From an uncultured Litoreibacter sp. (GTDB lineage: Bacteria > Pseudomonadota > Alphaproteobacteria > Rhodobacterales > Rhodobacteraceae): 64,000 bases of DNA. Below, one piece after another: positions 1-10,042 of this stretch (positions within the stretch are counted from its first letter, which is position 1; each line of letters starts with the position of its first letter). A program made the translations under genes and the position numbers. The notes beneath the pieces were generated by a model that was not told the origin of the DNA, ran no database searches, and saw only the letters and a list, made by a program, of their open reading frames with translations. Where the stretch lies: positions 1,054,001 to 1,118,000 of the forward strand of contig CANLUY010000002.1 in NCBI GenBank assembly GCA_947494435.1. Direction: 5' to 3'.

Positions 1-116
1 TGCGCCTGCATGATGATGTCATGCGTGTTCTGACCATCAAGGTCGATGAGCATGAAGAAGGCCCCTCGGTTCAGATGCAGAAGCGCGACGAGCGTGAACG
101 CCGTCCCCGCCCGTAG
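1..116 (+). CDS. rpsF: 30S ribosomal protein S6, C-terminal fragment
   Basis: Only the last 37 codons are inside the window (first complete codon at 3, TAG at 114-116). The peptide contains [17 protein letters not shown] followed by a short basic, proline-rich tail, as at the S6 C-terminus. S6 binds S18 on the 30S platform, and rpsR follows 29 bp downstream, the standard rpsF-rpsR-rplI order. The gene is cut by the window edge, not broken. The identification rests on the short tail plus context. Confidence 0.85.
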   Translation, partial: RLHDDVMRVLTIKVDEHEEGPSVQMQKRDERERRPRP

Positions 117-145
117 CATTCGACTTTAAGAACAGGAGATAAACC

Positions 146-373
146 ATGGCTGCAAAACCATTTTTCCGTCGTCGTAAGTCGGACCCATTTGAGGGCGATA
201 ACGCTCCCAAAATCGACTACAAAGACACTCGCACACTGCAACGCTACATCTCAGAGCGTGGCAAGATCGTTCCATCGCGCATCACCGCAGTGGGCGCCAA
301 GAACCAACGAGCGCTGGCCCGTGCCATCAAACGTGCGCGTTTCTTGGCCCTGTTGCCATACGCCGTTAAGTAA
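146..373 (+). CDS. rpsR: 30S ribosomal protein S18
   Basis: 75 residues, the normal S18 length. It carries the family signature [19 protein letters not shown] and the basic C-terminal half with [19 protein letters not shown]18 binds S6 on the 30S platform near the central domain of 16S rRNA. The ATG at 146 follows AGGAGATAAACC, a good ribosome site. It lies between rpsF and rplI with spacings of 29 and 10 bp, so the three are almost certainly one operon. Confidence 0.98.
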   Translation: MAAKPFFRRRKSDPFEGDNAPKIDYKDTRTLQRYISERGKIVPSRITAVGAKNQRALARAIKRARFLALLPYAVK

Positions 374-383
374 GGAGAGCGAC

Positions 384-1013
384 ATGCAAGTTATCCTTAT
401 GGAACGTGTCGCCAAGCTCGGCCAAATGGGCGATGTGGTTGATGTGAAGCCGGGCTTCGCACGCAACTACCTTCTGCCTCAAGGCAAAGCGATGAACGCG
501 ACAGACGCGAACAAAGCACAGTTCGAAGCGCAGAAAGCTCAGCTGGAAGCGAACAACCTTGAGACCAAGAAAGAAGCCGAAGCAATGGCTGAAAAACTTG
601 GTGGTCAGCAGTTTGTCATCATTCGCCAAGCGTCTGATTCGGGTTCCCTTTACGGGTCCGTCACGACACGTGACGCTGCTGAGGCTGCAACGGCTGATGG
701 ATTCACTGTTGATCGTGGTCAGGTCGCTCTTGAGCGTCCAATCAAAGACCTCGGCCTGCACGATGTGATCGCGAAACTGCACCCCGAAGTTGACGTGACC
801 TTCACTCTGAACGTTGCACGTTCGACAGAAGAAGCTGAATTGCAAGCCTCCGGCAAGTCGATCCAAGAGTTGGCTGCTGAAGAAGAAGCAGAAGCAGAAT
901 TCGAAATTGCTGAGCTGTTTGACGATATCGGTGCAGCAGCATCTGAGGATGAAGTACTCGCTGAAGCAGTGGCTGAAGATGCCCCTGCTGAGGACGCTTC
1001 CGAAGAGGACTAA
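384..1013 (+). CDS. rplI: 50S ribosomal protein L9 with acidic C-terminal extension
   Basis: 209 residues. The N-terminal domain starts [17 protein letters not shown] and contains [16 protein letters not shown], the L9 signature; a charged helix (about 45-75) links to the C-terminal RNA-binding domain (about 76-148). From about residue 150 there is an extra tail of some 60 residues made largely of Glu, Ala and Asp, beyond the usual length of about 150. The ATG at 384 is preceded by AAGGAGAGCGAC. An in-frame-looking longer reading from 189 belongs to a different frame over rpsR and is not real. Last gene of the operon; a terminator follows at 1033. Confidence 0.97.
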   Translation: MQVILMERVAKLGQMGDVVDVKPGFARNYLLPQGKAMNATDANKAQFEAQKAQLEANNLETKKEAEAMAEKLGGQQFVIIRQASDSGSLYGSVTTRDAAEAATADGFTVDRGQVALERPIKDLGLHDVIAKLHPEVDVTFTLNVARSTEEAELQASGKSIQELAAEEEAEAEFEIAELFDDIGAAASEDEVLAEAVAEDAPAEDASEED

Positions 1014-1032
1014 TCTTCGTTTAATCCACTTT

Positions 1033-1064
1033 AAGGCCGCTCCAAATTGGGGTGGCCTTTTTTG
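1033..1064 (+). terminator. Rho-independent terminator of rpsF-rpsR-rplI
   Basis: AAGGCCGCTCC and GGGGTGGCCTT form an imperfect stem around AAATT and are followed directly by TTTT. It starts 19 bp after the rplI stop. Confidence 0.85.
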
Positions 1065-1088
1065 TTTGCGCCCTCTTCGAAGGCCATA

Positions 1089-1119
1089 CAAAAAAAGCCC
1101 ACCTTTGAGGGTGGGCCTT
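1089..1119 (-). terminator. Terminator for the 1152-1751 gene (minus strand)
   Basis: GCCCACC and GGGTGGGC pair around a short loop. The run of A before it on the plus strand gives a T tract for a transcript moving leftward. It lies about 30 bp past the stop of the minus-strand gene and faces the rplI terminator. Confidence 0.8.
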
Positions 1120-1151
1120 GACCTTAAGTTAATGGCGCAGTGTTGGGGGAA

Positions 1152-1751
1152 CTAGCCCATACCCACTTCACGACGTAGGTTCCCTAGAAGCGGCTCCAGC
1201 TCAGCGACGTCGCCCGTGATCATCGGGGTCACCTTGTTCTGTTGCCACGTGACATCAATCCGACCCATGTCCCATTTCATCGTATTCGCCCGCATATCGA
1301 GAGATGCGAGATGATCAATCATCGTGAGTTTGACAACCTCTTCAAAGCGGATTGTTTGTCGGGACTTTTCTTGACCGCGCCAGTTGCATTTCACGATGTG
1401 AAAAGCGCGGCCCTTCTTGTCGACCAATAGTTCTTGTGGTCGACGGCTCAATGCGACCAACCAAACCATCCCGGCGAGCACAAGGTAAAGTCCAATTGGA
1501 TACAGCAACCATGCGCCAGTTGCTTCGGCGGAGACGATCTTATCGCCCGACATCATGAGAAAGACACCCGTCAGCGCCATCACAGTTGAAAGAGCGGCAC
1601 GACCTACCCGCGTTTGCGCACCAGCGGCGGCGGCTGATTGGCTCAAACGATAGCCGGACCGTGTATTGGATCGGTCCAGTGACATGACATGTGGCGCGTC
1701 ATTCTCTGTCGCGTTCAGCGTCGTCCCAAATCCGTAATCAGCCAATGCCAT
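1152..1751 (-). CDS. Uncharacterised protein with two membrane segments
   Basis: 199 residues, not recognised. The first 45 residues are polar. Two hydrophobic segments follow (about 53-70 and 82-102, TGAWLLYPIGLYLVLAGMVW), then a soluble part of about 95 residues that reads like a compact beta-rich domain with LVDKKGRAFHIV and IRFEEVVKLTMIDHL. This suggests an inner-membrane protein with a cytoplasmic C-terminal domain, resembling PH-like membrane proteins only in outline. Start ATG at 1749-1751. It is monocistronic, between two terminators, so context gives no role. It is not in the same operon as tig. Confidence 0.75.
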   Translation of the reverse strand: MALADYGFGTTLNATENDAPHVMSLDRSNTRSGYRLSQSAAAAGAQTRVGRAALSTVMALTGVFLMMSGDKIVSAEATGAWLLYPIGLYLVLAGMVWLVALSRRPQELLVDKKGRAFHIVKCNWRGQEKSRQTIRFEEVVKLTMIDHLASLDMRANTMKWDMGRIDVTWQQNKVTPMITGDVAELEPLLGNLRREVGMG

Positions 1752-1854
1752 CGTGTAAGTCTCCCCATATTCTTGTTGGGGTACAACTCGCGTTCAAATA
1801 CGGCGGAAATTCAGCAAAGCTCTGCTCATTTCAGGGCGTATAGAATGGTTTACC

Positions 1855-1890
1855 GAAAAAAGGCCGATCCTCGCGGATCGGCCCTTTCCA
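1855..1890 (-). terminator. Terminator of tig
   Basis: GGCCGATCC TCG CGGATCGGCC, a perfect 10-bp stem with a 3-nt loop (one base of asymmetry allowed), with A6 on the plus-strand left side that becomes the U tract. Located 20 bp beyond the tig stop. Confidence 0.92.
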
Positions 1891-1910
1891 AATAGAAGTA
1901 ACTATACGGC

Positions 1911-3248
1911 CTAGGCGGCGTCGTCATCCAAAGCTTCAACAGCTTTTTCAAGCGCAGCTTTCTTGACGGTCTTATCTTTGATTTCAGCCAGTTCGAACAC
2001 GAAATCAACGACCTTATCTTCAAAGATCGGTGCACGCATCTGCTGTTGCATCTGCGGGTTTTTTTGCACGAATTCAAAGAACTCACGCTCTTGACCGCGG
2101 TACTGGCGTGCTTGGTTCATGATTGCTTGCGTCATCTCCGCGTCAGTGACTTCAATCTCGTTTTTCTGACCAAGTTCAGCAAGCAACAAGCCCAAACGAA
2201 CCCTGCGCTCCGCCAGTGTCTTATGCTCATCAGTTGTTTCGATCTCTGGGTGATCGTGGCCCTGAACTTCGGGGTTGTCTTCATGCCACAGCTGATGGGC
2301 GATTTGACCTGCTTCTGCGTCGACCAGCGATGGTGGCAAATCGAATTTCACCAGCTTATCCAACTCATCGAGCAATTTGCGTTTCATCACAGCGCGCGAT
2401 GCACCGGTGTATTCTGCTTCCAAACGCTCTTCGACCTGAGCCGTCAGCGATTTCAAGTCTTCTGCTCCAAACTGTTTGGCCAGCTCGTCATTCAACTCAG
2501 CCGCTTTCGGCTCTTTGACGGCTTTCACTTTGCATTCAAAGACAGCTGCCTTTCCAGCGAGGTTTTCAGCTTGGTATTCAGCAGGGAAGTCAACTTTGAC
2601 CTCAACATCTTCACCCGCTTTCGCGCCGACCAACTGCTCTTCAAAGCCCGGAATGAAGGAGTTTGATCCCAACACCAAAGGATAGTCTTCGGCAGCACCG
2701 CCATCAAAGGCTTCGCCGTCTACTTTGCCCAAGAAATCGATCACAACCTGATCGCCATCTTTCGCTTTGGAGCCCTTCTTACGGTCTTCGAAGTTCTGAG
2801 CCGTCTCTGCGAGGTTCGAAAGAGCCTCATCGACATCTTTCTTCTCAGCTTTGACGACCATACGCTCCAGCTTGATCTTTTTCATGTCGACTTCTGGAAT
2901 TTCAGGCAATGTCTCGTATGAGACGTTTACTTTAACGTCGTCGCCCGGCTTCCAGTCTTCGCCGTCCATCTTCATCTCAGGCTGCATCGCAGGGCGATCG
3001 CCGGACTCTTCAAAGTGTTTGGACATCGCGCCGTCGATTGTCTCTTGTAGGGCTTCGCCCATCACACGATCACCGAATTGCTTTTTCAGCAGCGCCATAG
3101 GCACTTTGCCTTTGCGGAAGCCCTTCATTTCAACATCAGGCTGCGCTTCAAGCAACTTTTCGTTCACTTTCTCATCCAGCTCGGAAGCCGCTATGTCGAT
3201 CGTGTAGCCGCGCTTTAGGCCTTCGTTCAGGGTCTCAGTGACCTTCAT
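1911..3248 (-). CDS. tig: Trigger factor (ribosome-associated chaperone, prolyl isomerase)
   Basis: 445 residues. The N-terminal ribosome-binding domain carries the signature GFRKGKVP (43-50), which docks on L23. A central FKBP-type PPIase domain runs from about 160 to 245 ([31 protein letters not shown]), and the rest is the helical substrate-cradling C-terminal domain, ending in an acidic tail. It meets nascent chains at the exit tunnel. The length matches the alphaproteobacterial family. The start ATG at 3246-3248 is 25 bp downstream of tRNA-Leu on the same strand, so the tRNA may lie in its leader transcript. Confidence 0.98.
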   Translation of the reverse strand: MKVTETLNEGLKRGYTIDIAASELDEKVNEKLLEAQPDVEMKGFRKGKVPMALLKKQFGDRVMGEALQETIDGAMSKHFEESGDRPAMQPEMKMDGEDWKPGDDVKVNVSYETLPEIPEVDMKKIKLERMVVKAEKKDVDEALSNLAETAQNFEDRKKGSKAKDGDQVVIDFLGKVDGEAFDGGAAEDYPLVLGSNSFIPGFEEQLVGAKAGEDVEVKVDFPAEYQAENLAGKAAVFECKVKAVKEPKAAELNDELAKQFGAEDLKSLTAQVEERLEAEYTGASRAVMKRKLLDELDKLVKFDLPPSLVDAEAGQIAHQLWHEDNPEVQGHDHPEIETTDEHKTLAERRVRLGLLLAELGQKNEIEVTDAEMTQAIMNQARQYRGQEREFFEFVQKNPQMQQQMRAPIFEDKVVDFVFELAEIKDKTVKKAALEKAVEALDDDAA

Positions 3249-3273
3249 GTGATCTCGTCCTTATATACAGTCA

Positions 3274-3358
3274 TGGTGCGGGTGAAGGGACTTGAACCCC
3301 CACGCCTTGCGGCGCCAGAACCTAAATCTGGTGCGTCTACCAATTCCGCCACACCCGC
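3274..3358 (-). tRNA. tRNA-Leu (anticodon UAG)
   Basis: 85 nt including an encoded CCA. The acceptor arms GCGGGTG and CACCCGC pair perfectly. The anticodon stem CCAGA/TCTGG holds the loop TTTAGGT, giving anticodon TAG (3322-3324). The long variable arm (CGCCGCAAGGCG region) marks a class II tRNA, and the T-arm GGGGGTTCAAGTCCC is typical. It reads CUN codons. Transcribed toward tig. Confidence 0.97.
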
Positions 3359-3368
3359 AAAACTTATG

Positions 3369-3391
3369 CCGCCGCAGACAAGCTGCGGCGG
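3369..3391. other. Perfect 9-bp hairpin upstream of tRNA-Leu
   Basis: CCGCCGCAG ACAAG CTGCGGCGG. It sits 10 bp before the 5' end of the tRNA gene on the minus strand, with no T tract on either side. It could be a processing or anti-readthrough element. The remainder of 3392-3632 shows no gene that I can support; it should hold the promoter of the Hint protein gene. Confidence 0.45.
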
Positions 3392-3632
3392 GGTTGGCGT
3401 GTCATTAGCAAAGGTCGCAGAGGGATGCGAGGCAAAAATTGCGTCAAAAGGTAAGGTATTCCACCGCTAGATGACACAAAGTCCCGAAATGATCCCGACA
3501 TCGCCCGCAATCTGGCACAGGTCTGCCCAGATTGTGCCTCAATTGACGAAGAAATTAACTTCTATTGAAACACTAGTCCGGTGATTGCGTCGTCTGCCAA
3601 CACGCTTTCAATTGTTCCGGGGGGGAATAAAA

Positions 3633-4103
3633 ATGACTGATACCAAATTACAGACAGGTCTTCTTGGTGGCTGCAATGTGCTGACCATGAAAGGTTATGT
3701 ACCGATCTCCGAACTGAATATCGGAGACCGCATTATCACACGAAATGGTTTGCGGGTTCTGCGCGAACTGTCCGTCACCACTCACACATTCCGAGCAATA
3801 TCCGTCGGGAAAGGAACGTTGGGTTACTCGCGCCCGACAACAGAGATGCTGATGGCACCTGATCAGGAAGTCATGGTGCGCGACTGGCGCGCCGAAGTGC
3901 TCTTTGGCCGTGACGCTGTTATCATTCCGATCGAGCGGATGGTCGATGGGAAGTATATTGCTCAGAAAGAAGAGCTGACAGACCACAGCGTCTATGAACT
4001 GCGCTTTGATAGCGAAGAAGTGTTCTACGCCGATGGTGTCGAAATAATCTCGAAGCTTACGGTCTCCTCGGAAGAGGAACTGGATATCGCTGAAGCAGCT
4101 TAA
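3633..4103 (+). CDS. Stand-alone Hint_2 (hedgehog/intein-type) domain protein
   Basis: 156 residues from the ATG at 3633, which follows a G-rich ribosome site (GGGGGGGAATAAAA); the longer reading from 3585 has no such site. The body is one Hint fold: GGCNVLTMKGYVPISELNIGDRIITRNG has the usual Cys-x-x-x-T start and the loop before GD, and TEMLMAPDQEVMVRD is the block with the expected His replaced (MAPDQEV where hedgehog-type proteins have TPDHLV-like residues). The end, FADGVEIIS-like, matches the Hint_2 C-terminus found at the end of many Roseobacter secreted proteins. Here nothing is attached. Autoprocessing activity is doubtful. Function unknown. Confidence 0.8.
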   Translation: MTDTKLQTGLLGGCNVLTMKGYVPISELNIGDRIITRNGLRVLRELSVTTHTFRAISVGKGTLGYSRPTTEMLMAPDQEVMVRDWRAEVLFGRDAVIIPIERMVDGKYIAQKEELTDHSVYELRFDSEEVFYADGVEIISKLTVSSEEELDIAEAA

Positions 4104-4771
<668 letters not shown>

Positions 4772-4807
4772 CTACAACCTACACTTAAATAGAGAGGATC
4801 AGGTCAC

Positions 4808-6214
4808 ATGAGCGCCAAGGATATGCTTAAGACCATGAAGGATGAAGACGTAGAGTACGTGGACATCCGTTTCACAGACCCACGCGGCAAACTCCAGCAC
4901 GTGACAGTGATGGCTGACCAAGTTGACGAAGACTTCCTTGAAGAAGGATTCATGTTTGACGGCTCGTCTATCGCCGGCTGGAAGTCGATTGATGAATCCG
5001 ACATGAAACTGATGCCCGATCCTTCCTCCGCGTATGTTGACCCCTTCTATGCAGAAAAAACGCTTTGCGTGCACTGCACTGTGGTCGAGCCAGATACAGG
5101 CGAAAGCTATGATCGCGACCCACGTGGCACTGCCGAGCGCGCCGAAGCCTACCTGAAGTCGTCCGGAATTGGCGACGTGTCCTATTTTGGACCAGAGGCT
5201 GAGTTCTTCCTTTTTGACGATGTGCGCTTCTCTGTTGAGATGAACAAAGTGTCCTACGAGGTTGATGCAAACGATGCCTCTTGGAACACGGATGCGGAAT
5301 ATGAGATGGGCAACATGGGCCATCGTCCGGGCATCAAGGGCGGCTACTTCCCCGTAAACCCAACAGATGCTGCACAAGACCTGCGTTCCGAAATGCTATC
5401 TACCATGAAACGCATCGGTATGAAGGTCGACAAACATCACCACGAGGTTGCGTCGTGCCAACACGAGTTGGGGTTGATTTTCGGGTCTTTGACACATCAG
5501 GCGGATGAGCTGCAGAAGTACAAATACGTCATCCATAACGTCGCGCATGCCTACGGCAAGTCGGCAACATTCATGCCAAAGCCAATCGCGGGCGATAACG
5601 GCACAGGAATGCACGTCAACATGTCGATCTGGAAAGACGGCAAGCCGCTTTTCGCTGGCGACAAATATGCGGACCTGTCTCAAGAAGCGCTGTATTTCAT
5701 CGGTGGCATCTTGAAGCACGCGAAAGCGCTGAATGCGATCACAAACCCATCGACAAACAGCTACAAGCGTTTGATTCCCGGCTTTGAAGCTCCCGTATTG
5801 CGCGCTTATTCAGCCCGCAACCGGTCTGGCTGTGTGCGTATTCCATGGGCTGAATCTCCAAAAGCGAAACGCGTCGAAGCACGCTTCCCTGATCCGGCGG
5901 CCAACCCATATCTGTGCTTCTCTGCATTGTTGATGGCAGGCCTCGACGGCATCAAGAACAAGATCGACCCAGGTGCTGCATCTGACAAAGACCTGTACGA
6001 CCTGCCACCAGAAGAGTTGGCAGAAATTCCAACAGTTTGTGGCTCGTTGCGCGAAGCGCTCGAAGCGCTCGAAGCAGATCACGAGTTCCTGACAGCTGGT
6101 GACGTCTTCACCAAGTCACAACTCGAAGGATACATGGAACTGAAATGGGAAGAAGTGTACGCCTATGAGCATACGCCACACCCAATGGAATATAAAATGT
6201 ACTACAGCTGCTAA
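4808..6214 (+). CDS. glnA: Glutamine synthetase type I
   Basis: 468 residues, the full GSI length. It makes glutamine from glutamate, ammonia and ATP as a cytoplasmic dodecamer. Seen: beta-grasp start with DLP-equivalent and [18 protein letters not shown] metal-binding block; the ATP loop [16 protein letters not shown]; and the adenylylation site LYDLPPEE with Tyr397 (codon 5996-5998), so activity can be shut down by GlnE. Start ATG at 4808 after AGAGAGGATCAGGTC. Second gene of glnBA; a strong terminator follows. Confidence 0.99.
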   Translation: MSAKDMLKTMKDEDVEYVDIRFTDPRGKLQHVTVMADQVDEDFLEEGFMFDGSSIAGWKSIDESDMKLMPDPSSAYVDPFYAEKTLCVHCTVVEPDTGESYDRDPRGTAERAEAYLKSSGIGDVSYFGPEAEFFLFDDVRFSVEMNKVSYEVDANDASWNTDAEYEMGNMGHRPGIKGGYFPVNPTDAAQDLRSEMLSTMKRIGMKVDKHHHEVASCQHELGLIFGSLTHQADELQKYKYVIHNVAHAYGKSATFMPKPIAGDNGTGMHVNMSIWKDGKPLFAGDKYADLSQEALYFIGGILKHAKALNAITNPSTNSYKRLIPGFEAPVLRAYSARNRSGCVRIPWAESPKAKRVEARFPDPAANPYLCFSALLMAGLDGIKNKIDPGAASDKDLYDLPPEELAEIPTVCGSLREALEALEADHEFLTAGDVFTKSQLEGYMELKWEEVYAYEHTPHPMEYKMYYSC

Positions 6215-6230
6215 CTCGGCTGTTAGAAAG

Positions 6231-6261
6231 AAAAAGGCGCCGTTCGCGGCGCCTTTTTTTG
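6231..6261 (+). terminator. Terminator of glnBA
   Basis: AAAGGCGCCG TTC GCGGCGCCTTT followed by a T7 run. On the minus strand the A tract also gives a T run, so it may work in both directions, stopping the 6291-7340 transcript as well. Confidence 0.93.
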
Positions 6262-6290
6262 TGGACTACGTAGATTGCAGGCCTGTGTAT

Positions 6291-7340
6291 CTATCCGGTC
6301 AGCGCCGTCCCGCTTGGCGACACAGTATCGCCAGTTCCCGCGTCCAAACCATCCTCAAATTCCGGCGCAGCAATGGCAGCGGGCTTAACCTTTCCTTCGG
6401 GTATGACGGCCGCTGCCGGATTGACCGGTGCAAGGTGCGACGATTGCTCTGGTTTCGAATTCCTGCCAAAAACCTTCGTCAGCTTGGCAGCCCTAGCGCC
6501 ATTGAATTGACCAAGCCGCGCTTTGGCGAAGGGGTGGCCGTTGCAGTCTTTCAATGTCACCTGCTCCAACGCAGACCTTGGGATATGAAATACCGTTCCC
6601 ACGTCCAAACTCATAAGAACCCCGGCAGTTGTCTGGCACCCTTCTAACCAGGTTTCTAACTCGACCGGACAATCCTCGAGTAACTCAATCATTTGCGGAT
6701 TTTTCGGCCTAATTTTCGGTCGCGCGGCTTGCTGCGCGACAGCCTTTGCCCACAACTCAAATTTTCCAGTCTTTATCCCGGGCCCCATATCAATCTCGGC
6801 CTCAAAAACATCGTAGCGCCCCTCCCCCAATGCCAGACGTAAAGCTGCGCGATCCTGCTCTGCGCAGTTGAATGTCAGGTCTTTGAACTGCCCCGTTGCT
6901 TCCGCCCCAAGTCCTGCCAAGACAGCTTTGACAAATGGTTCGCTCAGACCTGCATCTATGCTGGTAACCGGGCGATCAAGGCGTTCCGTTGGAAGCACGT
7001 CGCCCAGCAATTGCTGTTCGATCAACCCATCAATCAGAATGCCATCGAGAACAAACAAAGCCGCGGCATCACCGGCAGCATTCAACAACATCGGCAAAGC
7101 TATTTTGGGCATCGCGTCCAGCGCTTCGGGGGCAGACACTTGTTTCCCGGTCAGGCCCGCGACTTTCACGTCCATAGCAAAGCTGGATTTGCACACTTTA
7201 CGCAGCACGCGATCCAATTCGTCTTGCCACCAAGCAAGACCAGGACCAACCACAGGCGCGGATGGGCGCATCTTTTTGCGCAATATGTCGGCGGTGCTGC
7301 TCAATTCATTGATTTCTTTGGGTACCTCAAGTGCGCACAA
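6291..7340 (-). CDS. FliM-like protein with SpoA (FliM/FliN C-terminal) domain
   Basis: 349 residues from a TTG at 7338-7340. Residues 95-150 resemble the FliM middle domain (LIDGLIEQQLLGD, then LDRPVTSIDAGL, like the R-x-x-T-x-I-E helix). Residues 221-288 form a SpoA domain: CPVELETWLEG, LMSLDVGTVFHI, then ARLGQFNGARAAKLT. The tail after 290 is Pro/Ala-rich. The CheY-binding LSQxEIDxLL motif of true FliM is absent and no other flagellar gene is near. The gene follows the transporter-kinase stop by 26 bp on the same strand. The start is uncertain: TTG codons at residues 13 and 20 and ATG at residue 24 are alternatives. A switch-like scaffold role in this signalling operon is inference. Confidence 0.72.
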   Translation of the reverse strand: MCALEVPKEINELSSTADILRKKMRPSAPVVGPGLAWWQDELDRVLRKVCKSSFAMDVKVAGLTGKQVSAPEALDAMPKIALPMLLNAAGDAAALFVLDGILIDGLIEQQLLGDVLPTERLDRPVTSIDAGLSEPFVKAVLAGLGAEATGQFKDLTFNCAEQDRAALRLALGEGRYDVFEAEIDMGPGIKTGKFELWAKAVAQQAARPKIRPKNPQMIELLEDCPVELETWLEGCQTTAGVLMSLDVGTVFHIPRSALEQVTLKDCNGHPFAKARLGQFNGARAAKLTKVFGRNSKPEQSSHLAPVNPAAAVIPEGKVKPAAIAAPEFEDGLDAGTGDTVSPSGTALTG

Positions 7341-7366
7341 CCTGCATTAATTTGGTTTACATAAGG

Positions 7367-10039
7367 TTATGCTGCATCCGCGAGACGTTTGCGTGGCAAA
7401 CTCACGCGGAACGCCGTACTCCCTTGCCCCGGAAGATAAACAACTGTTCCACCAAGCCGTGACATGACTTCCCGACAGATAGCCAATCCCAACCCGGCAC
7501 TTCCCGCTGAAGAATGGTCGCTAAGCCGCGCAAATTTCTCGAAAATAATACCTTGCTGATCGCGCGGAATCCCTGATCCGTTATCAACGAAGTCAACATC
7601 AATTCCATCACGGCTTTCAGAAACCGATATGTTCAGGACAGGATTTTGCGCATCACAATACTTCTGAGCGTTTGAGATCAAATTGATGAAAACTTGACTT
7701 AGACGGTCGATGTCCGTGTGAAGAGTAACCTGTTCATCAGCCTTGTTGCGATGGACGACGATCCCACCTCGTTCTGCACCGGCTGATGAAATCGCACGAT
7801 CCAACACATCCGACAACACGGCTGGCTGTTTGTTCAAAACGACTTGTCCGCTTTCGAGGAACGATAAGTCCAAAAGTGCGTCTAGCAGCCTTGTGAGGCG
7901 GATACTCTCATCATGAATAATCGTCGAGTATCGGGCGCGATCTTGCGGTTGCATCTCGCACTCCATCAGAAATTCCGAGAAGGACCGGATTGAAGTCATG
8001 GGCGTGCGCAGTTCGTGACTGACCTGAGAAAGAAACGCATCCTTTTGAACGGATAGTGCAGTCAGTTTCTCATTGGCATCTCGCAACTGCCGCGCTGTCT
8101 GTTCCAGCTCTTTTGACTTCGCTTCCAATTGATTGGAATATTCCAGCATCTGTGCGGACTCATCTGCCACGGCCAACAAGTCTTGAACCGACACGGCCGC
8201 GTTGCCATCAATCTGGCGGACCATCGCATGCGCGGTTGCGGCGCCAACAGAACCAGCCAGCTCGCGCTCTAATACCGCAACAAACTCAGGCGTTGGATCG
8301 GGCAAATATCCTGATTTGCCCTGCTGCTGTGCAATAGTCTGGAACAGCCGTTGCGCCTCAAGCCCACCAAGCAGGCGCTGCGCCATAACAAGCAAATCCT
8401 CGGTATCGGCGATCCCGCGGACATAGCCTGTACCAGCTTCGCCGCGATTGAACACATTAACAAAAGCCGCACCTTGCAGCCGCTCAAGCGGGCTGGGGAA
8501 TGTGACCAGAGAAACAGCGATAAAGGCAATGGTATTGGCAGCCATTGACCAAAAGATCGAATGTACGAGCGGATCAAGCCCCGTCAGACCAAATAAAGCC
8601 TGTGGCCTCAACCAAGCCAGCCCGAATAAACCAGTTTCGAGAATGGCATCTGGCAGCAAGCCAATCGCTGGGACAAACAACGTGTAGCCCCAAACCGCAA
8701 AGCCTATAACCAACGAAGCCAAAGCGCCTTTCCGCGTCGCTCCCCGCCAATACAACGCTCCCAGCAAAGCAGGGACAATCTGTGCAATCCCGGCGAAGCT
8801 GACTAACCCGATCGACGACAGAGCCGCAGAACCACCGGTGATACGGTAATAGGCATAACCAAGCGCGAGAACCACGACGATCGAAACTCTGCGTGACAAG
8901 ATCATGATATCTCGGACATCGCCCGAGATCGTTGCCCGAGGACCTTGCGACGATAACCAGAGCGGCAGTACGATATGATTGGAGACCATCGTGCTCAAAG
9001 CAATTGCGGCCACAATCACCATAGAAGTGGCGGAAGAAAACCCGCCCAAGAAGGCCAGCATGGCCAGCATTTCTTGATCAAGTGCCAGCGGAACAGTGAG
9101 GACAAACAGGTCTGGGTTAGAGTTCTCGGGCAAGACGGCCAGACCGACGACAGCAATGGGTAAGATGAATAAGCTCATCGCCAGCAGGTAAAGCGGGAAG
9201 GCCCAGCTTGCGATTGTAAGGTGCCGTTCATCTTCGTTCTCAACGACCATTACCTGAAACATTCGAGGCAGGCAGATGATTGCAGCAGCAGACAAGAAGG
9301 TCATCGTGACCCACCGGCCAGCGTCCGGTTTCCACTCTGCCACTGGGCTGGCCTCAATCATTTGCAGCATATCGCTCATGCCGCCCGACACACCCCAGAT
9401 CACAAAAATACCGACTGCCAGCAATGCGATCAGCTTGACTATGGCCTCTACCGCAATCGCTATGACCACACCGTGGTGACGCTCGTTCGTATCGAGGTTT
9501 CGCGTACCAAACAGGATCGTAAAAACAGCAAGGCCCGCCGCAACCCAAAAAGCGGTCGCGTTCAGATCTGGAGGAATTGCATCTGATCCCTCTGGGACAA
9601 ACGCCGCGAAACTGAGGGTTACCGATTGCAATTGCAGCGCGATGTAAGGCGTTGTTCCTGTCACTGCGAGGCATGTCACCAAGACTGCCAGAGCCGTTGA
9701 TTTACCGTATCGGGAAGAAATCAGGTCGGCGATAGATGTGATACGTTCTGCGCGTCCGATACGGACAAGTTTGCGAAGCAGAACCCAAAAGCCAAGAAAA
9801 ACGAGAGTCGGCCCCAAGTAAATCGCAAGATATTCGAGCCCTGATCGCGCGGCATTGCCAACCGCACCGTAAAATGTCCATGCGGTGCAATAGACACTCA
9901 GGGACAATGTATAAGTGAGTGGTGAGCGAAGCCATTTCGCTCCGCCATTGCGTGCACGGCGATCCGCAAAGAACGCAATCGCAAATAAGATGACAACGTA
10001 AGCAAGTGCGACCGTGACCAGAATATTGAAGGTCGGCAC
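7367..10039 (-). CDS. Hybrid sodium:solute-symporter / histidine kinase (CrbS/CbrA-like)
   Basis: 890 residues. Residues 1 to about 520 are an SSS (PutP-like) transporter domain with about 13 membrane helices. After a linker and a coiled coil (about 620-660) comes a HisKA domain with LSQVSHELRTPM, phospho-acceptor His675, and a HATPase domain with NLISNAQKYCD (N box), DNGSGIP (G1) and GSAGLGLAI (G2). Relatives CbrA and CrbS control carbon use; CrbS controls acs in Vibrio and Pseudomonas. Start GTG at 10037-10039, with GAGGA eight bases upstream, 3 bp after the stop of the small membrane protein. No PAS or receiver domain. The substrate is not visible; acs 7.5 kb away suggests a carboxylate. 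Confidence 0.9.
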   Translation of the reverse strand: MPTFNILVTVALAYVVILFAIAFFADRRARNGGAKWLRSPLTYTLSLSVYCTAWTFYGAVGNAARSGLEYLAIYLGPTLVFLGFWVLLRKLVRIGRAERITSIADLISSRYGKSTALAVLVTCLAVTGTTPYIALQLQSVTLSFAAFVPEGSDAIPPDLNATAFWVAAGLAVFTILFGTRNLDTNERHHGVVIAIAVEAIVKLIALLAVGIFVIWGVSGGMSDMLQMIEASPVAEWKPDAGRWVTMTFLSAAAIICLPRMFQVMVVENEDERHLTIASWAFPLYLLAMSLFILPIAVVGLAVLPENSNPDLFVLTVPLALDQEMLAMLAFLGGFSSATSMVIVAAIALSTMVSNHIVLPLWLSSQGPRATISGDVRDIMILSRRVSIVVVLALGYAYYRITGGSAALSSIGLVSFAGIAQIVPALLGALYWRGATRKGALASLVIGFAVWGYTLFVPAIGLLPDAILETGLFGLAWLRPQALFGLTGLDPLVHSIFWSMAANTIAFIAVSLVTFPSPLERLQGAAFVNVFNRGEAGTGYVRGIADTEDLLVMAQRLLGGLEAQRLFQTIAQQQGKSGYLPDPTPEFVAVLERELAGSVGAATAHAMVRQIDGNAAVSVQDLLAVADESAQMLEYSNQLEAKSKELEQTARQLRDANEKLTALSVQKDAFLSQVSHELRTPMTSIRSFSEFLMECEMQPQDRARYSTIIHDESIRLTRLLDALLDLSFLESGQVVLNKQPAVLSDVLDRAISSAGAERGGIVVHRNKADEQVTLHTDIDRLSQVFINLISNAQKYCDAQNPVLNISVSESRDGIDVDFVDNGSGIPRDQQGIIFEKFARLSDHSSAGSAGLGLAICREVMSRLGGTVVYLPGQGSTAFRVSLPRKRLADAA

Positions 10040-10042
10040 CTG

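Noticed and set aside
366-1091. 241-codon minus-strand frame across rplI
   Set aside because: Shadow of the L9 gene; rich in Cys/Phe from reversed Glu/Ala codons, no ribosome site.
2046-2666. 206-codon plus-strand frame opposite tig
   Set aside because: Antisense shadow; Phe/Leu/Cys-rich with no domain.
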